NCBI RefSeq assembly: GCF_905171775.1
Contig: NC_053499.1
Coordinates: 143,175,666 to 143,239,665, forward strand
Source: Rana temporaria
Taxonomy: Eukaryota; Chordata; Amphibia; Anura; Ranidae
Direction: 5' to 3'
DNA length: 64,000 nt
How positions within the stretch are numbered: position 1 is the first letter of the stretch; every line of letters begins with the position of its first letter. This document shows, in pieces, positions 1 to 10,461 of this stretch. Below the pieces are notes generated by a model. It did no database searches and had not been told where the DNA came from. It was given only the letters and a program-made list of their open reading frames with translations. The translations under genes were made by a program, and so were the position numbers.

Positions 1-94
1 TGCCGATAATGGGCATCGGGTGCCCGTAAAAAAGATGTCTGCTGGGCTGTCACAGCTCCGTCCGAGTGCACTGCACGAGCCAAAGAGTGTCACT

Positions 95-334
95 GCCAAA
101 GTGTCCCTCCTGAGTCGTCCTGACTCGATCGGCTATTCAAAAATGGCGCCGGGTGGCGCCATTACGTAACTGCGCATTCGCCGGCCGGCCGAGCGGATAC
201 GAGCTTTCCCTAGCCCGGCTTTGGGCTCGGGAAAGCTCCTATCCGCTCGGCCAGGCGGCGAATGCGCAGTTACGTAATGGCGCCACCTGGCGCCATTTTT
301 GAATAGCCGATCGAGTCAGGAGGGACACTTTGGC
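95..334. repeat. Foldback (long inverted repeat) element
   Basis: Two arms of about 110 bp are reverse complements of each other (95-210 and 225-334) around a short GC-rich loop. The arm begins GCCAAAGTGTCCCTCCTGA and includes the blocks TGGCGCCA, TTACGTAA and GCGGATA. The left arm has about 10 extra bases near 111-120. The DNA could form a near-perfect hairpin, as palindromic MITEs do. Nearby, at 449-471, the sequence ends in a TTTACTTCCGCTTTAA motif that looks like the right end of a TTAA-type element, so the hairpin may be the core of that larger element; I could not find its left end. Confidence 0.7.
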
Positions 335-471
335 TCTAGCAAACACGTACGACGGCACTATAAAGGTTTTTACAACCCGAAAAACGGTGGTGTGTACGCG
401 GCATAAGGCTTATCAATACATTGTTTAATGTTAATATGTAAAAAAAAGTCTGGGGTTTACTTCCGCTTTAA

Positions 472-965
472 TCCCTACAGAGGAGCTCTTGCCCTTGGTC
501 AAGTCCGTTAAGGGTGCAGTCATCCTCCACTTACCTCATCCTTCCATTTTGCTTTTAAATGTCCTTATTTCTTCTGACAAATCCTCACTTCCTGTTCTTC
601 TGTCTGTAACTACACAGTAATGCCAGGCTTTCTCCCTGGTGTGGAGTGTCGTGCTCGCCCCCTCTCTTGGACTACAGGAGAGTCAGGACGCTCTCTACGT
701 TGCAGAGAAAGGAGCTGTGTGTTAGTGGGCGTCCTGACTCTCCTGTTTTCCAAGGGAGGGGGCGAGCATGACACTCCACACCAGGGAGAAAGCCTTGCAT
801 TACTGTGTGGAGTTACAGACAGAAGAACAGGAAGTGAGGATTTCTCAGAAGAAATTAGGACATTTAAAAGCAAAATGGAAGGATGAGGTAAGTGAAGGAG
901 GACTGCACTAAGGTAAAGGAAGCTATTTAGGACAAAAAAAAATTGTACCTTTACAACCCCTTTAA
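472..965. mobile_element. Foldback MITE, TTAA-type right end
   Basis: Arms at about 513-690 and 735-908 are inverted copies: CTTACCTCATCC at 529 pairs with GGATGAGGTAAG at 883, and CACTTCCTGTTCTTCTG at 587 pairs with CAGAAGAACAGGAAGTG at 820. The right end reads TTTACAACCCCTTTAA and stops at a TTAA (962-965). A relative with the same ending and similar arms lies at 60590-60875. The two opposed short ORFs across this region are the arms of the palindrome read on each strand and are not genes. Confidence 0.65.
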
Positions 966-969
966 TGTG

Positions 970-1445
970 GGCTCAGAATTTCATCCAGCATCTGTTGGAA
1001 TGTAGCAGGAGCCCAATTTAGCACAAAGGCTATCCAGTCATTACTTCCACAAACCCTCTGGGGATCCGAGATCAAGGGTGGTTATGTACCTGGCTGGACC
1101 CAACCACTCAATTGGCTCATTGACCCGAGGCATGGGGCAAATGTCACATTTTGACACTTCATTACATTTCTGGAAGATGTTGCAAAATCTTTGGGAATCA
1201 TCTGGCTTGGGAACCATGACTATAGGACTACACTGTTCTCTATTAGGATTTTCTGTAACCCCGAGGTCTAGCATCATCTGTTGTTCTTCAGCTACTGCCT
1301 CTCTGTGGGCCTCTGGACTAAGATAAGGAACCTTGGGGGTCACTGACAGTGTCATGTTTAATTATATTTGTGCAGCCTGGGGACTCAGAGAAGAAATCCT
1401 TATTTCATTGTAGAAATCTCTCACCTCTTGCTGTTGCATTAAAGA
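970..1445 (-). pseudogene. Ty3/gypsy-like reverse transcriptase fragment, decayed
   Basis: Read on the minus strand, this encodes a stretch typical of the start of a gypsy-type reverse transcriptase: SPIVMVPKPDDSQRFCN, then PMPRVNEPIEWLGPARYITT and LDLG. Further on, in another frame, comes LNWAPATFQQMLDE, the usual 'NAPATFQ' block. Upstream in frame lies a run resembling QQQEVRDFYNEIRISS, closed by a stop codon. The catalytic YXDD box, the rest of the pol polyprotein and the LTRs are absent. The DNA between the LDL motif and the APATFQ block appears deleted and frameshifted. This is a dead fragment of an LTR retrotransposon with no visible function. The family call rests on motif recognition only. 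Confidence 0.75.
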
Positions 1446-1466
1446 CATAGACCCATATATCTGAAC

Positions 1467-1529
1467 CTCACTACACACTATTAGTAGTCACTACACACTA
1501 TTAGTAGTCACTACACACTATTAGTAGTT
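1467..1529. repeat. 20-bp tandem repeat, three copies
   Basis: The unit CACTACACACTATTAGTAGT is repeated three times head to tail. The unit is partly palindromic (ACTA...TAGT). Confidence 0.85.
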
Positions 1530-1559
1530 CCGTAACGGGGGAAAAAAAACTGTCCGCTC

Positions 1560-2090
1560 CGGTCAGAGCTGCTGTACTAACTATGCAAAGTTAATTCAGT
1601 GATCTCCCCCGCTGAGCTGTTGTGTTCTGACAGGGGTACGCACCCCCCCCCTCTCCATCAGAACACTCAGACCAGCGCTCTCTGCCATTGGCTGATCGGG
1701 AGTCAGTCAGCTGATGCTTTTCCAGCATGCACGTCCGACACACGGGCAGAACTGCGTCGATTTAACTGACAATTGCGCGGTCACGCGACGTGACTCCCAA
1801 ACAAAATTTACGTCCTTTTTTTTTCCCCACAAATAGAGCTTTCTTTTGGGGGTATTTGTTCACCTCTGCGGTTTTTATTTTTTGCGCTATAAACAAAAAT
1901 AGAGCGACAATTTTGAAAAAAATTCAATATTTTTTCCTTTTTGCGAGAGGAGAGTTTGAACCTTCACTGATCTATTGTACACTTGACTCTGTGTTTCTTG
2001 TGCTTGCTGCACATGTTCTCTGCCAAGGGGCATTACTGAGGCAATTCTGTCTTGCTTGCCTGAGATATGCTTTATGATACTCCGGTAGGT
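1560..2090. repeat. Dispersed amphibian-type repeat (unclassified)
   Basis: This stretch includes CAAATAGAGCTTTCTTTTGG, CACCTCTGCGGTTTTTATT and GCGCTATAAACAAAAATAG, which I recognise as a phrase common in frog genomic DNA. I see no terminal repeats or coding capacity. The 95-codon ORF across it has no known motif and is treated as chance. Confidence 0.45.
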
Positions 2091-2674
2091 ATTGCACTAG
2101 GCAGTTCTAAAGTTGTCCTGAGAGACGTAGATCCAGCATATCGGGCACCTCTGGAGCCACCTCCAGATCATCTGAAAAGACTGCCAAGGGAAGAGATACC
2201 TTTTCACCAGTGGTCACCCCTACAGCATTATCATTAACTTTATATCCACCCCACGGTCCCCAGGCCCCTTTTATGTCCACTGCTTAGTTCCTTGAACAGT
2301 TGAAAGTCTTTCCCCCACGATTACATTGTGCACAGCTTTAAGCAGATTGATCAATATGCCAAAGTGTGTTTTTAAAGGCTCTTTGCGCACGTTTATTCAT
2401 CAGTGTGGCAGAAAAGCGTGATCAAAACAAGAGGTTCCCTCGCAGGGGTAACAATCGCAGTCCAAAATCCAACAAAAGTTCTTTATCCTCCTGACTAGCA
2501 GTAAGACGTTCGAGTCCGCTCAGCCCTGCAGGCATGTTCCATCACATCCCTCATGCATCCTTCTCCAACAACACTGATCATCCCAGGTAAAAGACAAATT
2601 ATACCCCAGGTGGGAAACAAGGTGTAGCCAGTGTCTAACCCTCTCCATATACTGCTACAGACTTTTCACTGTCA
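2091..2674. other. No gene seen; unassigned sequence
   Basis: Low-complexity content is limited. I see no coding exon, terminal repeat or tandem array. It could be old transposon sequence or ordinary intergenic DNA. Confidence 0.4.
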
Positions 2675-2689
2675 CCAGTTTGAACTTTT

Positions 2690-3580
2690 CGGCCTAAAAG
2701 CAAAACGCAATGTCTGATGGAAAACTAACATTGGACATCACCCTGAACACGCCATCCCCACCGTGAAACATGGTGGTGGCAGCATCATGTTGTGGAGATG
2801 CTTTTCTTCAGCAGGGACAGGGAAGCTGGTCAGAGTTGATGGGAAGATGGATGGAGCCAAATACAGGACAATCTGTTAGGGCTCTTTCACATGCCTGCCA
2901 GTTTTTTTGGCAGACCTGAATGGGCGCTCCGTGCTCCTCTATGGAGCCGCGGATGTCAGCGGTAACATGCCCACTGACATCCGACCCGCTCCGATCCAAA
3001 GTGTGACGGAGGAAAAACCTACTTTTCCATCCTTCTGGTGGATCGGGTGAACACGGACAGACGGTCCGTGTTCATCCGATCCCCCCATAGGGGAGAGTGG
3101 AGAAAAGACAGGGCGGTCCCTGCACACTGTGCAGGGACCGCCCTGTCATCTGCCGGCTCAGCTGGGATCAACAGAGCGATCCCCACTGAGCAAGCGGAGG
3201 TTCACGGGACGGATCACTACTGATCCGCCCCGTGTGAAAGTCTCTGCAAAAGACTTGAGACTGGGCGGAGGTTGACCTTCCAGCATGACAACGACCCTAA
3301 ACATACAGCCAGAGCTACAATGGAATGGTTTAGATCAAAGCATATTCATGTCTTAGAATGGCCCAGTCACAGTCCAGACCTAAATCACATTGAGAATCTG
3401 TGGCAAGACTTGAAAATTGCTGTTCACAGACGCTCTCCATCCAATCTGACAGAGCTTGAGCTATTCTGCAAAGAAGAATGGGCCAACATTTCACTCTCTA
3501 GATGTGTAAAGCTGGTAGAGCCAACCCCAAAAAGACTTGCAGCTGTAATTGCAGTGAAAGGAGGTTCTACAAAGTATTGA
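2690..3580 (+). pseudogene. Tc1-like transposase, C-terminal part, interrupted
   Basis: Before the insertion the reading frame gives the family block TVKHGGGSIML with a few changes. After the insertion (from 3272) it gives TFQHDNDPKHTARATMEW, then WPSHSPDLNHIENLWQDLK, and it ends GGSTKY. The second catalytic Asp (codon 3287-3289, in HDNDPKH) and the catalytic Glu (in NHIENLW) of the DD34E triad are both present. The first Asp, the paired-like DNA-binding domain and the start codon are lost through truncation. A MITE at 2879-3241 splits the gene. Transposases of this family cut and paste their own element at TA sites; this copy cannot. Confidence 0.85.
2879..3241. mobile_element. MITE nested in Tc1 transposase
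   Basis: The insertion begins GGGCTCTTTCACATG and ends CCGTGTGAAAG, an imperfect inverted terminal repeat. Internal sequence is partly palindromic (ACGGACAGACGGTCCGTGTTC and GTGCAGGGACCGCCCTG arms). The flanks match the uninterrupted sibling Tc1 (about 30590), which confirms an insertion. The exact target duplication is not clear because the edges have decayed. Confidence 0.7.
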
Positions 3581-3692
3581 CTCCGGGGGGCGCCATACAA
3601 ATGTACCCCCCACACTTTTCACAGATTTATTTGTAAAAAAAATTGAAAACAATTTATAATTTTCCTTCCACTTCACAATTATGTGACACTGT

Positions 3693-4409
3693 GGCCCAGA
3701 TTCGCAACCGAGATACAACGGCGTATCTCTGCGTTGTGCCGTCGTATCTATGCGCCTGATTATTAGAATCGGTTACGCATAGATAGCTGTTAGATCCGAC
3801 AGGCGTAAGTCTCTTACGCCGTCGGATCGTAACTGCATTTTTACGCTGGCCGCTAGGTGGCGCTTCCGTCGAATTCCGCGTCGAGTATGCAAATTAGGTA
3901 GATACGCGAATTCCCGAACGTACGCCCGGCCGACGCAGTAAAGTTATGCCGTTTACGTTGGGCTTTTCCCGGCGTATAGTTGCCCCTGCTATATGGTGGC
4001 ATAAGTGCGGCGTAACAATGTTAAGTATGGCCGTCGTTCCCGCGTCGAAATTTGAAAATTTTGCGTAACTCGTCTGTGAATGGGGCTGGACGTAATTTAC
4101 GTCCACGTCAAAACCAATACGTCCTTGCGGCGTATAAGGAGCAATGCACACTGGGAGATTTCCACGGACGGCGCATGCGCCGTTCGTGAAAAACGTCAAT
4201 CACGTCGGGTCACAGTACATTTACATAAAACACGCCCCCCCCCCTGATCCAAATTTGAATTAGGCGGGCTTACGCCGGCCGATTTACGCTTTGCCGCCAC
4301 AACCTACGGAGCAAGTGCTTTGAGAATACAGCACTTGCCCGTCTAAGTTGCGGCGGCGTAACGTAAATCGGATACGTTACGCCGCCGCAGAACTACGAAA
4401 ATCTGGCCC
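3693..4409. mobile_element. CpG-rich Harbinger-like MITE, copy 1 (GGCCCAGATT subfamily)
   Basis: Terminal inverted repeats read GGCCCAGATTCG and AAAATCTGGCCC, with subterminal palindromes rich in TACGCCGCCG. It sits in the 3' UTR of the Tc1 copy; comparison with 32010-32030 of the sibling shows the empty site, with an imperfect 3-bp duplication (TGT/TTT). Internal landmarks shared with the other copies in the window are CGTAATTTACGTCCACG, GGCGCATGCGCCG (4170-4182) and CCGCTAGGTGGCGCTTCCG. It has no coding capacity; the 101-codon minus-strand ORF recurs in shifted frames in the other copies. Confidence 0.8.
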
Positions 4410-4509
4410 TTTGTGTTGGTCTATCACATAAAATCGCAAATAAAATACATTTACGTTTTTGGTTGTAACATGAGAAAATGTAGAAAATTTCATGGGGTAT
4501 CCACAACTC

Positions 4510-4865
4510 TTCTATGGACTGCTGATGGGGATATTAAATCTGAATGACCCCCTTTAGTACCAGAATTCTGAACATTTTGGGTTCTTAAAATTGATGTGGA
4601 TATCAGATCTCGGGCTGCCTTCACACCTCGGTTTTTACGCGCGTTTTGGTGCCACATACTGTACATAGTGCAGCTTGTTCATTTGAACGGATTGTCTTAT
4701 GCGCAACAAACGTGCCTTGCACCTTTTTTGGGCGTTGAGCTTTGTGCGTTTTTTTTTGTATACCATGTGCCAGGCGTGTTTAGGGCGCCATTAGCAATGC
4801 ACATTTTTTTTTGAACGCACGCAAAAACTTGCAAAATGGGGGCCCCTCGCTCTTCTCTCGTACAG
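4510..4865. other. No gene seen; unassigned sequence
   Basis: It includes the phrase CTGCCTTCACACCTCGGTTT, which resembles the ends of 'GTTCACACC'-type frog MITEs. No clear boundaries or coding potential are visible. Confidence 0.35.
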
Positions 4866-4867
4866 TT

Positions 4868-5475
4868 TTGTCTACAAAAGGTGAAATTGTTTTTTTTTGT
4901 TATTTTTTTATTTTTATTTTGTATTCTAAAAAAATAAGAAAACGGCAAGCAACAAAAATATCAAAATACGTTGAACTGAATGTTTTATGTTCGATGAAGG
5001 TGTCACCCATTTATTAATTGGTCATGTCAGTGAGGGAAATGGATTTCTCTGTAACCTCGTCTACAAGAGGTGAAATTGTTTTTTTTGTTATTTTTTTTAA
5101 TTTAATTTTTTACTTTATTTTTATTTTTTATTCTAAAAAATAAGAAAAACGGCAAGCAAAAAAATATCAAAATGCGTTGAACTGAAGGTTTTATGTTCGA
5201 TGAAGATGTCACACATTTATTAATTGATGATATCAGTGAGGGAAACGGATTTCTCTGTAACCTCGTCTACAAGAGGCGAAATTGTTTTTTTTTTGTTATT
5301 TTTTTTATTTTTATTTTTTACTTTATTTTTTTTTTTATTCTAAAAAATAAGAAAACGGCAAGCAACAAAAATATCAAAATACGTTGAACTGAAAGTTTTA
5401 TGTTCGATGAAGATGTCACACATTTATTAATTGGTCATATCAGTGAGGGAAATGGATTTCTCTGTAACCAAACAG
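4868..5475. repeat. Three tandem copies of a ~200-bp AT-rich unit
   Basis: The marker TCTACAA(A/G)AGG(T/C)GAAATTG starts near 4870, 5060 and 5266, giving unit lengths of about 190 and 206 bp. Each unit contains a long T-rich tract, then TAAGAAAACGGCAAGCAA and ATGTTCGATGAAG. Unit-length differences come mostly from the homopolymer tracts. Confidence 0.9.
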
Positions 5476-5479
5476 AACA

Positions 5480-6545
5480 AAAATCTGTGAAAATGGAGAA
5501 AAACGCGTCGGCGTAAAACCAGCAATTTTATCTTCGTTCTCCTCCCCGTCTATAAATGGAGGATTCGGGGTGGAATGGTCGGAGTCGGCACTTCAATGTC
5601 ATGGGGATGCGATTTCTGCGGGGGAAATGTTGGGTCGGTGTGCGGTGGGAAAGCCATCTTTAAATGTCCTGCGAGGCTGCGTTGCTGCAGAGATGGCCCC
5701 CGGAGGACGGGGAGGGTCATCGTCGGGGGGAGTTGGTTCCCACGGCTCAGAGCGCCATTCTCACGGATGCTGGAGCTCAGCGATGTCAGAAATGCTTTGT
5801 GCAGCGACGCTGCCATTGTGTGCTTGCATTGGGTTAACCTTTTCCCTGCCGCGCTCCCTCTGTACACAGCTGCTATTAACCCCTGCGCCGCTGCCGCACG
5901 GAAACCCCTTTTTTTGGTGATGATAGCTCAATAATTAGGCAGATTAGAGGGAAGGCGGCTGAAAGTGTGCTAATGACATCGCTGGGGGATTCTTCAGCGT
6001 GTGACCTAATTAGCCGAAATCTCTGAGGCCGAGTTTTGGACGCGGCCGTGTTTTACGCTTCCCATGGGCAGTGTAGGCAGAGATAAGGTGACCATACTTC
6101 ATGCAATTATCTTGTACGACTAAACGGTTTTAGACATCATTAAGCATGGAAGACAAATCCTCATTATTAATAACGCGCCGGAGAAATTTGTTATTGTAAA
6201 GCTTCTTCCGTCAAAACGACCGATTTCTGGGATGGGGTCAGATTGCCCACATCTGGTAGCTTTTTTTTTGTGCGTTGTCCAAGCCACAGTGGAGGCGTTG
6301 GGGCAGAAGAAAGGTGATCTTTCAGATCAGAGTCTGCTTGTGTGTGGGCCACTGAAAGGATGATTGATGAGGTAGGCGATCCTGGTTGAAGGAGATTGGT
6401 TGGGTATTAGACAAAGAGCACCTGTCATGAGAGAAATGTGGAGGTTGCCATGACCAAATACTTTTTGAATGTCCTTTTGTTCACTTTTGTGTCAGGAGAC
6501 CTCATTTAATCACTACCCCCACAATGACAAGTTTCCTTTTAGGTT
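5480..6545. other. Mostly unique sequence; candidate conserved non-coding block at 5930-6230
   Basis: No coding exon was recognised. The 5550-5900 part is GC-rich, and two overlapping ORFs on + and one on - lack known motifs. The 5930-6230 part is AT-rich, non-repetitive within the window and dense in homeodomain-type cores: CAATAATTAGG, CCTAATTAGCC, CAATTATCTTG and TTATTAATAACG. That is the texture of a vertebrate conserved non-coding element upstream of a gene, but conservation cannot be tested here. Confidence 0.35.
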
Positions 6546-6850
6546 TGGTTCACACTACTGCAACCTGAAAGATTGCACCTTTGCCGGGCGACTTCCTGGC
6601 GACTTGATGGTGACTTGATGTGACTTTGAAGCCACTTTGTCTTCTGCAGTTATACAGAGATAACGGCATACAAAAACATGCCATGCACTGCCTGGTTGAT
6701 CTTCCTGTAATGTCCGATCCAAATCGCATCAATATAGATAAGGATCCAACCTGGTGGTGACTTCCATTAACCACTTAAGACCCGGACCTTTAGGCAGCTA
6801 AAGGACCTGGCCAGTTTGGCATGGCATGTTTGGTTATGTCGTAGATGTTA
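6546..6850. repeat. Fragments of dispersed frog-type DNA repeats
   Basis: GGTTTGGTTCACACTACTGCAA at 6543-6564 resembles the end of 'GTTCACACTG' MITEs like the one at 60215. TTAACCACTTAAGACCCGGA at 6767 is a phrase I associate with a very common frog element, related to the one at 57690. Boundaries are not clear. Confidence 0.4.
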
Positions 6851-7059
6851 TGGCATGTTGTGTGTATTATGGCGTGTCGTAGACCTTATGACATGTTGTA
6901 CTGTTATATAGTGTCGTAGATGCTATGGCATGTAGTGGGTATTATGGCGTGTCATAGACGTTATGTCATGTTGAGGGGATTACATTCCCCAGCTGTTAAA
7001 GCACGTTGAAGGAATTGTGGTATTTTGAAGATTATGTTATATCACAGGTGTTTTAGCAT

Positions 7060-7695
7060 GTCCTGTGGACTATGGCATGTCGTGTGTACTATGGTAGGTC
7101 ATGTGTCTTATGGCAGGTCATGGGTGTTATGGCGTGTCATGTGTACTATGGCAGGTCATGGGTTTTATGGCGTGTCGTGTGGACTATGGCAGGTCATGGG
7201 TTTTATGGCGTGTCGTGTGGACTATGGCAGGTCATGGGTTTTATGGCGTGTCGTGTGGACTATGGCAGGTCATGGGTGTTATGGCATGTTGGGTGGACTA
7301 TGGCAGGTCATGGGTATTATGGCATGTCGGGTGGACTATGGCAGGTCATGGGTATTATGGCGTGTCGTGTGTACTATGGCAGGTCATGTGTCTTATGGTG
7401 TGTCGTGTGGACTATGGCAGGTCATGGGTGTTATGGCGTGTCAGGCCGACTATGGCAGGTCATGGGTGTTATGGTGTGTCAGGTGGACTATGGCAGGTCA
7501 TGTGTCTTATGGCGTGTCAGGTGGACTATGGCAGGTCATGTGTCTTATGGCGTGTCAGGTGGACTATGGCAGGTCATGTGTCTTATGTCGTGTCAGGTGG
7601 ACTATGGCAGGTCATGGGTCTTGTCGTGTGGACTATGGCAGGTCATGTGTCTTATGGCGTGTCGGGTGGACTATGGCAGGTCATGGGTGTTATAG
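7060..7695. repeat. 38-bp minisatellite, about 17 copies
   Basis: The unit includes GGACTATGGCAGGTCATGGG and TTTTATGGCGTGTCGTGT. The phase mark 'GC' of ATGGCAGG falls at 7151, 7189 and 7227, giving exactly 38 bp. Diverged units extend from about 6830 to 7060 and from 7700 to 7900. Because 38 is not a multiple of three and the unit lacks stops, all three plus frames stay open (207-266 codons); these are not genes. Confidence 0.95.
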
Positions 7696-7951
7696 CATGT
7701 TGCAAGTATTATGCTGTGAGGCTTATGATATGCTGCTATGTTAGAGGATTAATGTTATGTTGCAGGGACTGGGATATGTCACATTGGTGTTATGGCATCT
7801 TGTGGGAACTCATACATGTTATGCCATGCCGTAGGTGTTATGGCATATTACATATTTTATGCTGTGGGGACTACAGCATGTTGTATTATAGTATGTCTTA
7901 GTGTCAGAGGTTTTCTGCCATGCCATGGATATTATGGTACGTCGACTCTCT

Positions 7952-8028
7952 GGTATTATGTTATGGTGTCCCTGGTATTATGTTATGGTGTCCCTGGTAT
8001 TATGTTATGGTGTCCCTGGTATTATATG
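7952..8028. repeat. 22-bp tandem repeat, about 3.5 copies
   Basis: The unit is GGTATTATGTTATGGTGTCCCT, placed at 7952, 7974 and onward. It is probably a recent amplification of the diverged flank of the 38-bp array, since it shares TTATGTTATGG-like words. Confidence 0.85.
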
Positions 8029-8034
8029 AGACTT

Positions 8035-8742
8035 CTCTCACCCTACAGTATTATTTTGGGGTCAGCTGGGAAGCTCCTCCCCAATCAGTCAGTCGCCGTG
8101 TGTGTGGCAATATCGGACGGCCCGGCAGACGCCGCACTCCTATTCTTCCATAATTTGCTTGTCACCTGACCACCATGGTGGTCTAAGCCCACAGACCGAG
8201 CCAGAAATCCCTCCAATCATTCTCAAGTCTGACAGTGAAAGGGTTAGCGGAGGCTGTTTACAATGTGTGGACCACCAGACGTTGCCATGGGTACAGCTAA
8301 TAGGCCGCCAGCCACGGGGTCTGTGTCAGCATTTATTCCTGCAAACAGACACTCAGCATTCTGAACAAGCAGTGGAACGGGTTCCCCGATAGACAGAGAG
8401 AGGAGCCATAGTGTGCCAATTATACCCGACACCCAGGAACACTGCCATCCTAGCTCCACAGTGTGCGCCGCCAGAGGAACTACCCCTGATGCCAAGTCAT
8501 ACAACGTACTTACCTCTGACCCAGGCGCATACAACCTGTACAGTTCCTATTAGAGGCCCCGACACATGGAGAAGGTGCAGATATGACAGGGGCCCAGGTA
8601 CCACAAAGTGATGAGCCAATCAGACCTTTCCATGAATAAATTCCTGACCTGTCACAAAAACCGTATCATTCCTCAGAAAATCTCCCCCTTTTATCATTAA
8701 AAAGCCCCCCACTCCAGTCAATGGCTTTCTCTAGGGTTAGAT
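8035..8742. other. Apparently unique sequence, no gene recognised
   Basis: Short ORFs overlap on both strands without any known motif. GC content is moderate and no repeat structure is visible. Confidence 0.4.
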
Positions 8743-8745
8743 TAT

Positions 8746-9464
8746 TAGCTAGATTCACAAAGACCGCCCTAACTTTGCGGCGGCGTAGTGTATCGTGTTT
8801 ACACTACGCCGCCGTAAGTTAGCGAGGCAAGTACCTAATTCACAAAGTACTTGCCTGCTAAGTTACGGCGGCGTAGCGTAAATCCGGCGTGCGTAAGCGC
8901 GGCTAATTCAAATTCGGCTGAGGGGGCGTGTTTTATGGTAATGGGGGGTGACCCGACGTGATTGACGTATTTTACGAACGGCGCATGCGCCGTCCGTGTA
9001 CATATCCCAGTGTGCATTGCGGCAAAGTACGCCGCACGGTCGTATTGGTTTCAACGTGAACGTAAATTACGTCCAGCCCTTTTCACGGACGAATTACGCA
9101 AACAACGTCAAATTTTCAAATTTTGACGCGGGAACCACGGCCATACTTAACATTACTATTCCAGCTCTTTGATGGAATAACTTTAGGCCTGAAAGTGCGT
9201 TACGTAAATGGCGTATGTTTACTGCGTCGGGCAAGCGTACGTTCGTGAATCGGCGTATCTACTCATTTACATATTCTAGGCCGACCGCAATGGAAGCGCC
9301 ATCTAGCGGTCAGCCTAAAAAGTACACTTTAGGATACGACGGTGTAAGACACTTACGCCGCTCGTATCTGAGCCTAATTTAAGCGTATCTGGTTACCAAA
9401 ATACGCTTAAATTTGCGTCGGCGTGGATTCAGACTTAGGCTGGCGTATCTACTGAATCCACCTA
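8746..9464. mobile_element. Harbinger-like MITE, copy 2, with 3-bp TSD TAT
   Basis: The ends are TAGCTAGATTCAC and TGAATCCACCTA, flanked on both sides by TAT (8743-8745 and 9465-9467). Subterminal palindrome: GCGGCGGCGTAG then CTACGCCGCCGTAAG. The internal core GGCGCATGCGCCG lies at 8980-8992, followed by AACGTAAATTACGTCCAGCC. It is about 719 bp long with no transposase. The 3-bp duplication and short A/T-rich target fit PIF/Harbinger, although that superfamily more often uses TWA. Confidence 0.85.
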
Positions 9465-9471
9465 TATGTCA

Positions 9472-9728
9472 TCAATCTGCTGCAGGCAGGAGGAAACATT
9501 TCTGCAGTCTTCCCTCCCCCAGTGATCAGACTGCAACACTAACTTTGCCTCGGCTGAGATGAAATTGTCAGCTTGCTGCAGGCAGGAGGAGGCATTTCCT
9601 CAGTCTTTCCTCCAGTGATCAGACTGCAACATCCTAACTTTTTCTCCGCCAAAATAAGGTTATCCGTCTGTTGCAGGCAGGAGGAAGCTTTCCTCAGTCT
9701 CCCTTCCCCCAGTGATCAGACTGTACAT
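9472..9728. repeat. ~90-bp tandem repeat, three copies
   Basis: GCAGGCAGGAGGA followed by CAGTCTTCCCT and AGTGATCAGACTG recurs near 9482, 9578 and 9674. The 61-codon ORF here is a by-product. Confidence 0.9.
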
Positions 9729-9740
9729 TGCAAGTCACTA

Positions 9741-10461
9741 GGGGGCAGATTCACGTAGAGCCGCGTAAAATTGTGCGGGCGCAACGTATCTGATTTACGT
9801 TGCGCCTCCGCAACTTACACTGGCAAGTGCTGTATTCTCAAAGCACTTGCTCCGTAAGTTGCGGCGGCGTAGCGTAAATCGGCCGGTGTAAGCCCGCCTA
9901 ATTCAAATTTGGATCAGGGGGGCGTGTTTTATGCGAAACTACTGTGACCCGACGTGATTGACGTTTTTTCGGAACGACGCATGCGCCGTCCGTGGAATTT
10001 CCCAGTGTGCATTGCTCCAAAGTACGCCGCAAGGACGTCATTGGTTTCGACGTGAACGTAAATGACGTCCAGCCCCATTCACGGACGACTTACGCAAACA
10101 ACGTAACTTTTTCAAATTTCGACGCGGGAACGACGGCCATACTTAACATTGGCTGCCCCTTATATAGCAGGAGCAACTTTACGCCGCGAAATGCCTAACG
10201 GAAACGTCGTAACTTTACTGCGTCGGCCGCGCGTACATTCGGGAATTCGCGTATATAGCTAATTTGCATACTTGACACGGAAAGCGACGGAAGCGCCACC
10301 TAGCGGTCAAAAAAAAAATGCAGTTAAGATCCGACGGCGTAAGAGACTTACGCCTGTCGGATTTAATGGATATCTATGCGTAACGGATTCTAAGAATCAG
10401 GCGCATAGATACGACGGCGTATCTGGAGATACAACGGCGTATCTCGGTTGTGATTCTGGGC
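9741..10461. mobile_element. Harbinger-like MITE, copy 3 (GGGGCAGATTC subfamily)
   Basis: The ends are GGGGGCAGATTCACG and TGTGATTCTGGGCA. The body shows the shared blocks TTGCGGCGGCGTAGCG, ACCCGACGTGATTGACG, ACGCATGCGCCG (9977-9988) and GAAGCGCCACCTAGCGG. It inserted at the edge of the ~90-bp repeat. The target duplication is not readable. Confidence 0.8.

Larger units (their letters stand above)
2675..4505 (+). mobile_element. 5'-truncated Tc1/mariner element with two nested MITEs
   Basis: The sequence starts inside the transposase gene (2675, equivalent to the LF.L motif region), runs through the 3' UTR and stops in a degraded right inverted repeat (TTTTTGGTTGTAACATGA then ATTTCATGGGGTAT). 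It is the same family as the fuller copy at 29587-32132, which allows the insertions to be recognised. One insertion lies at about 2879-3241 inside the coding region and one at 3693-4409 in the 3' UTR. The left third of the element is missing. Confidence 0.85.

Noticed and set aside
5550..5934. Overlapping ORFs of 105-119 codons in a GC-rich block as a gene
   Set aside because: Three frames on both strands are open, a composition effect; no motif recognised.
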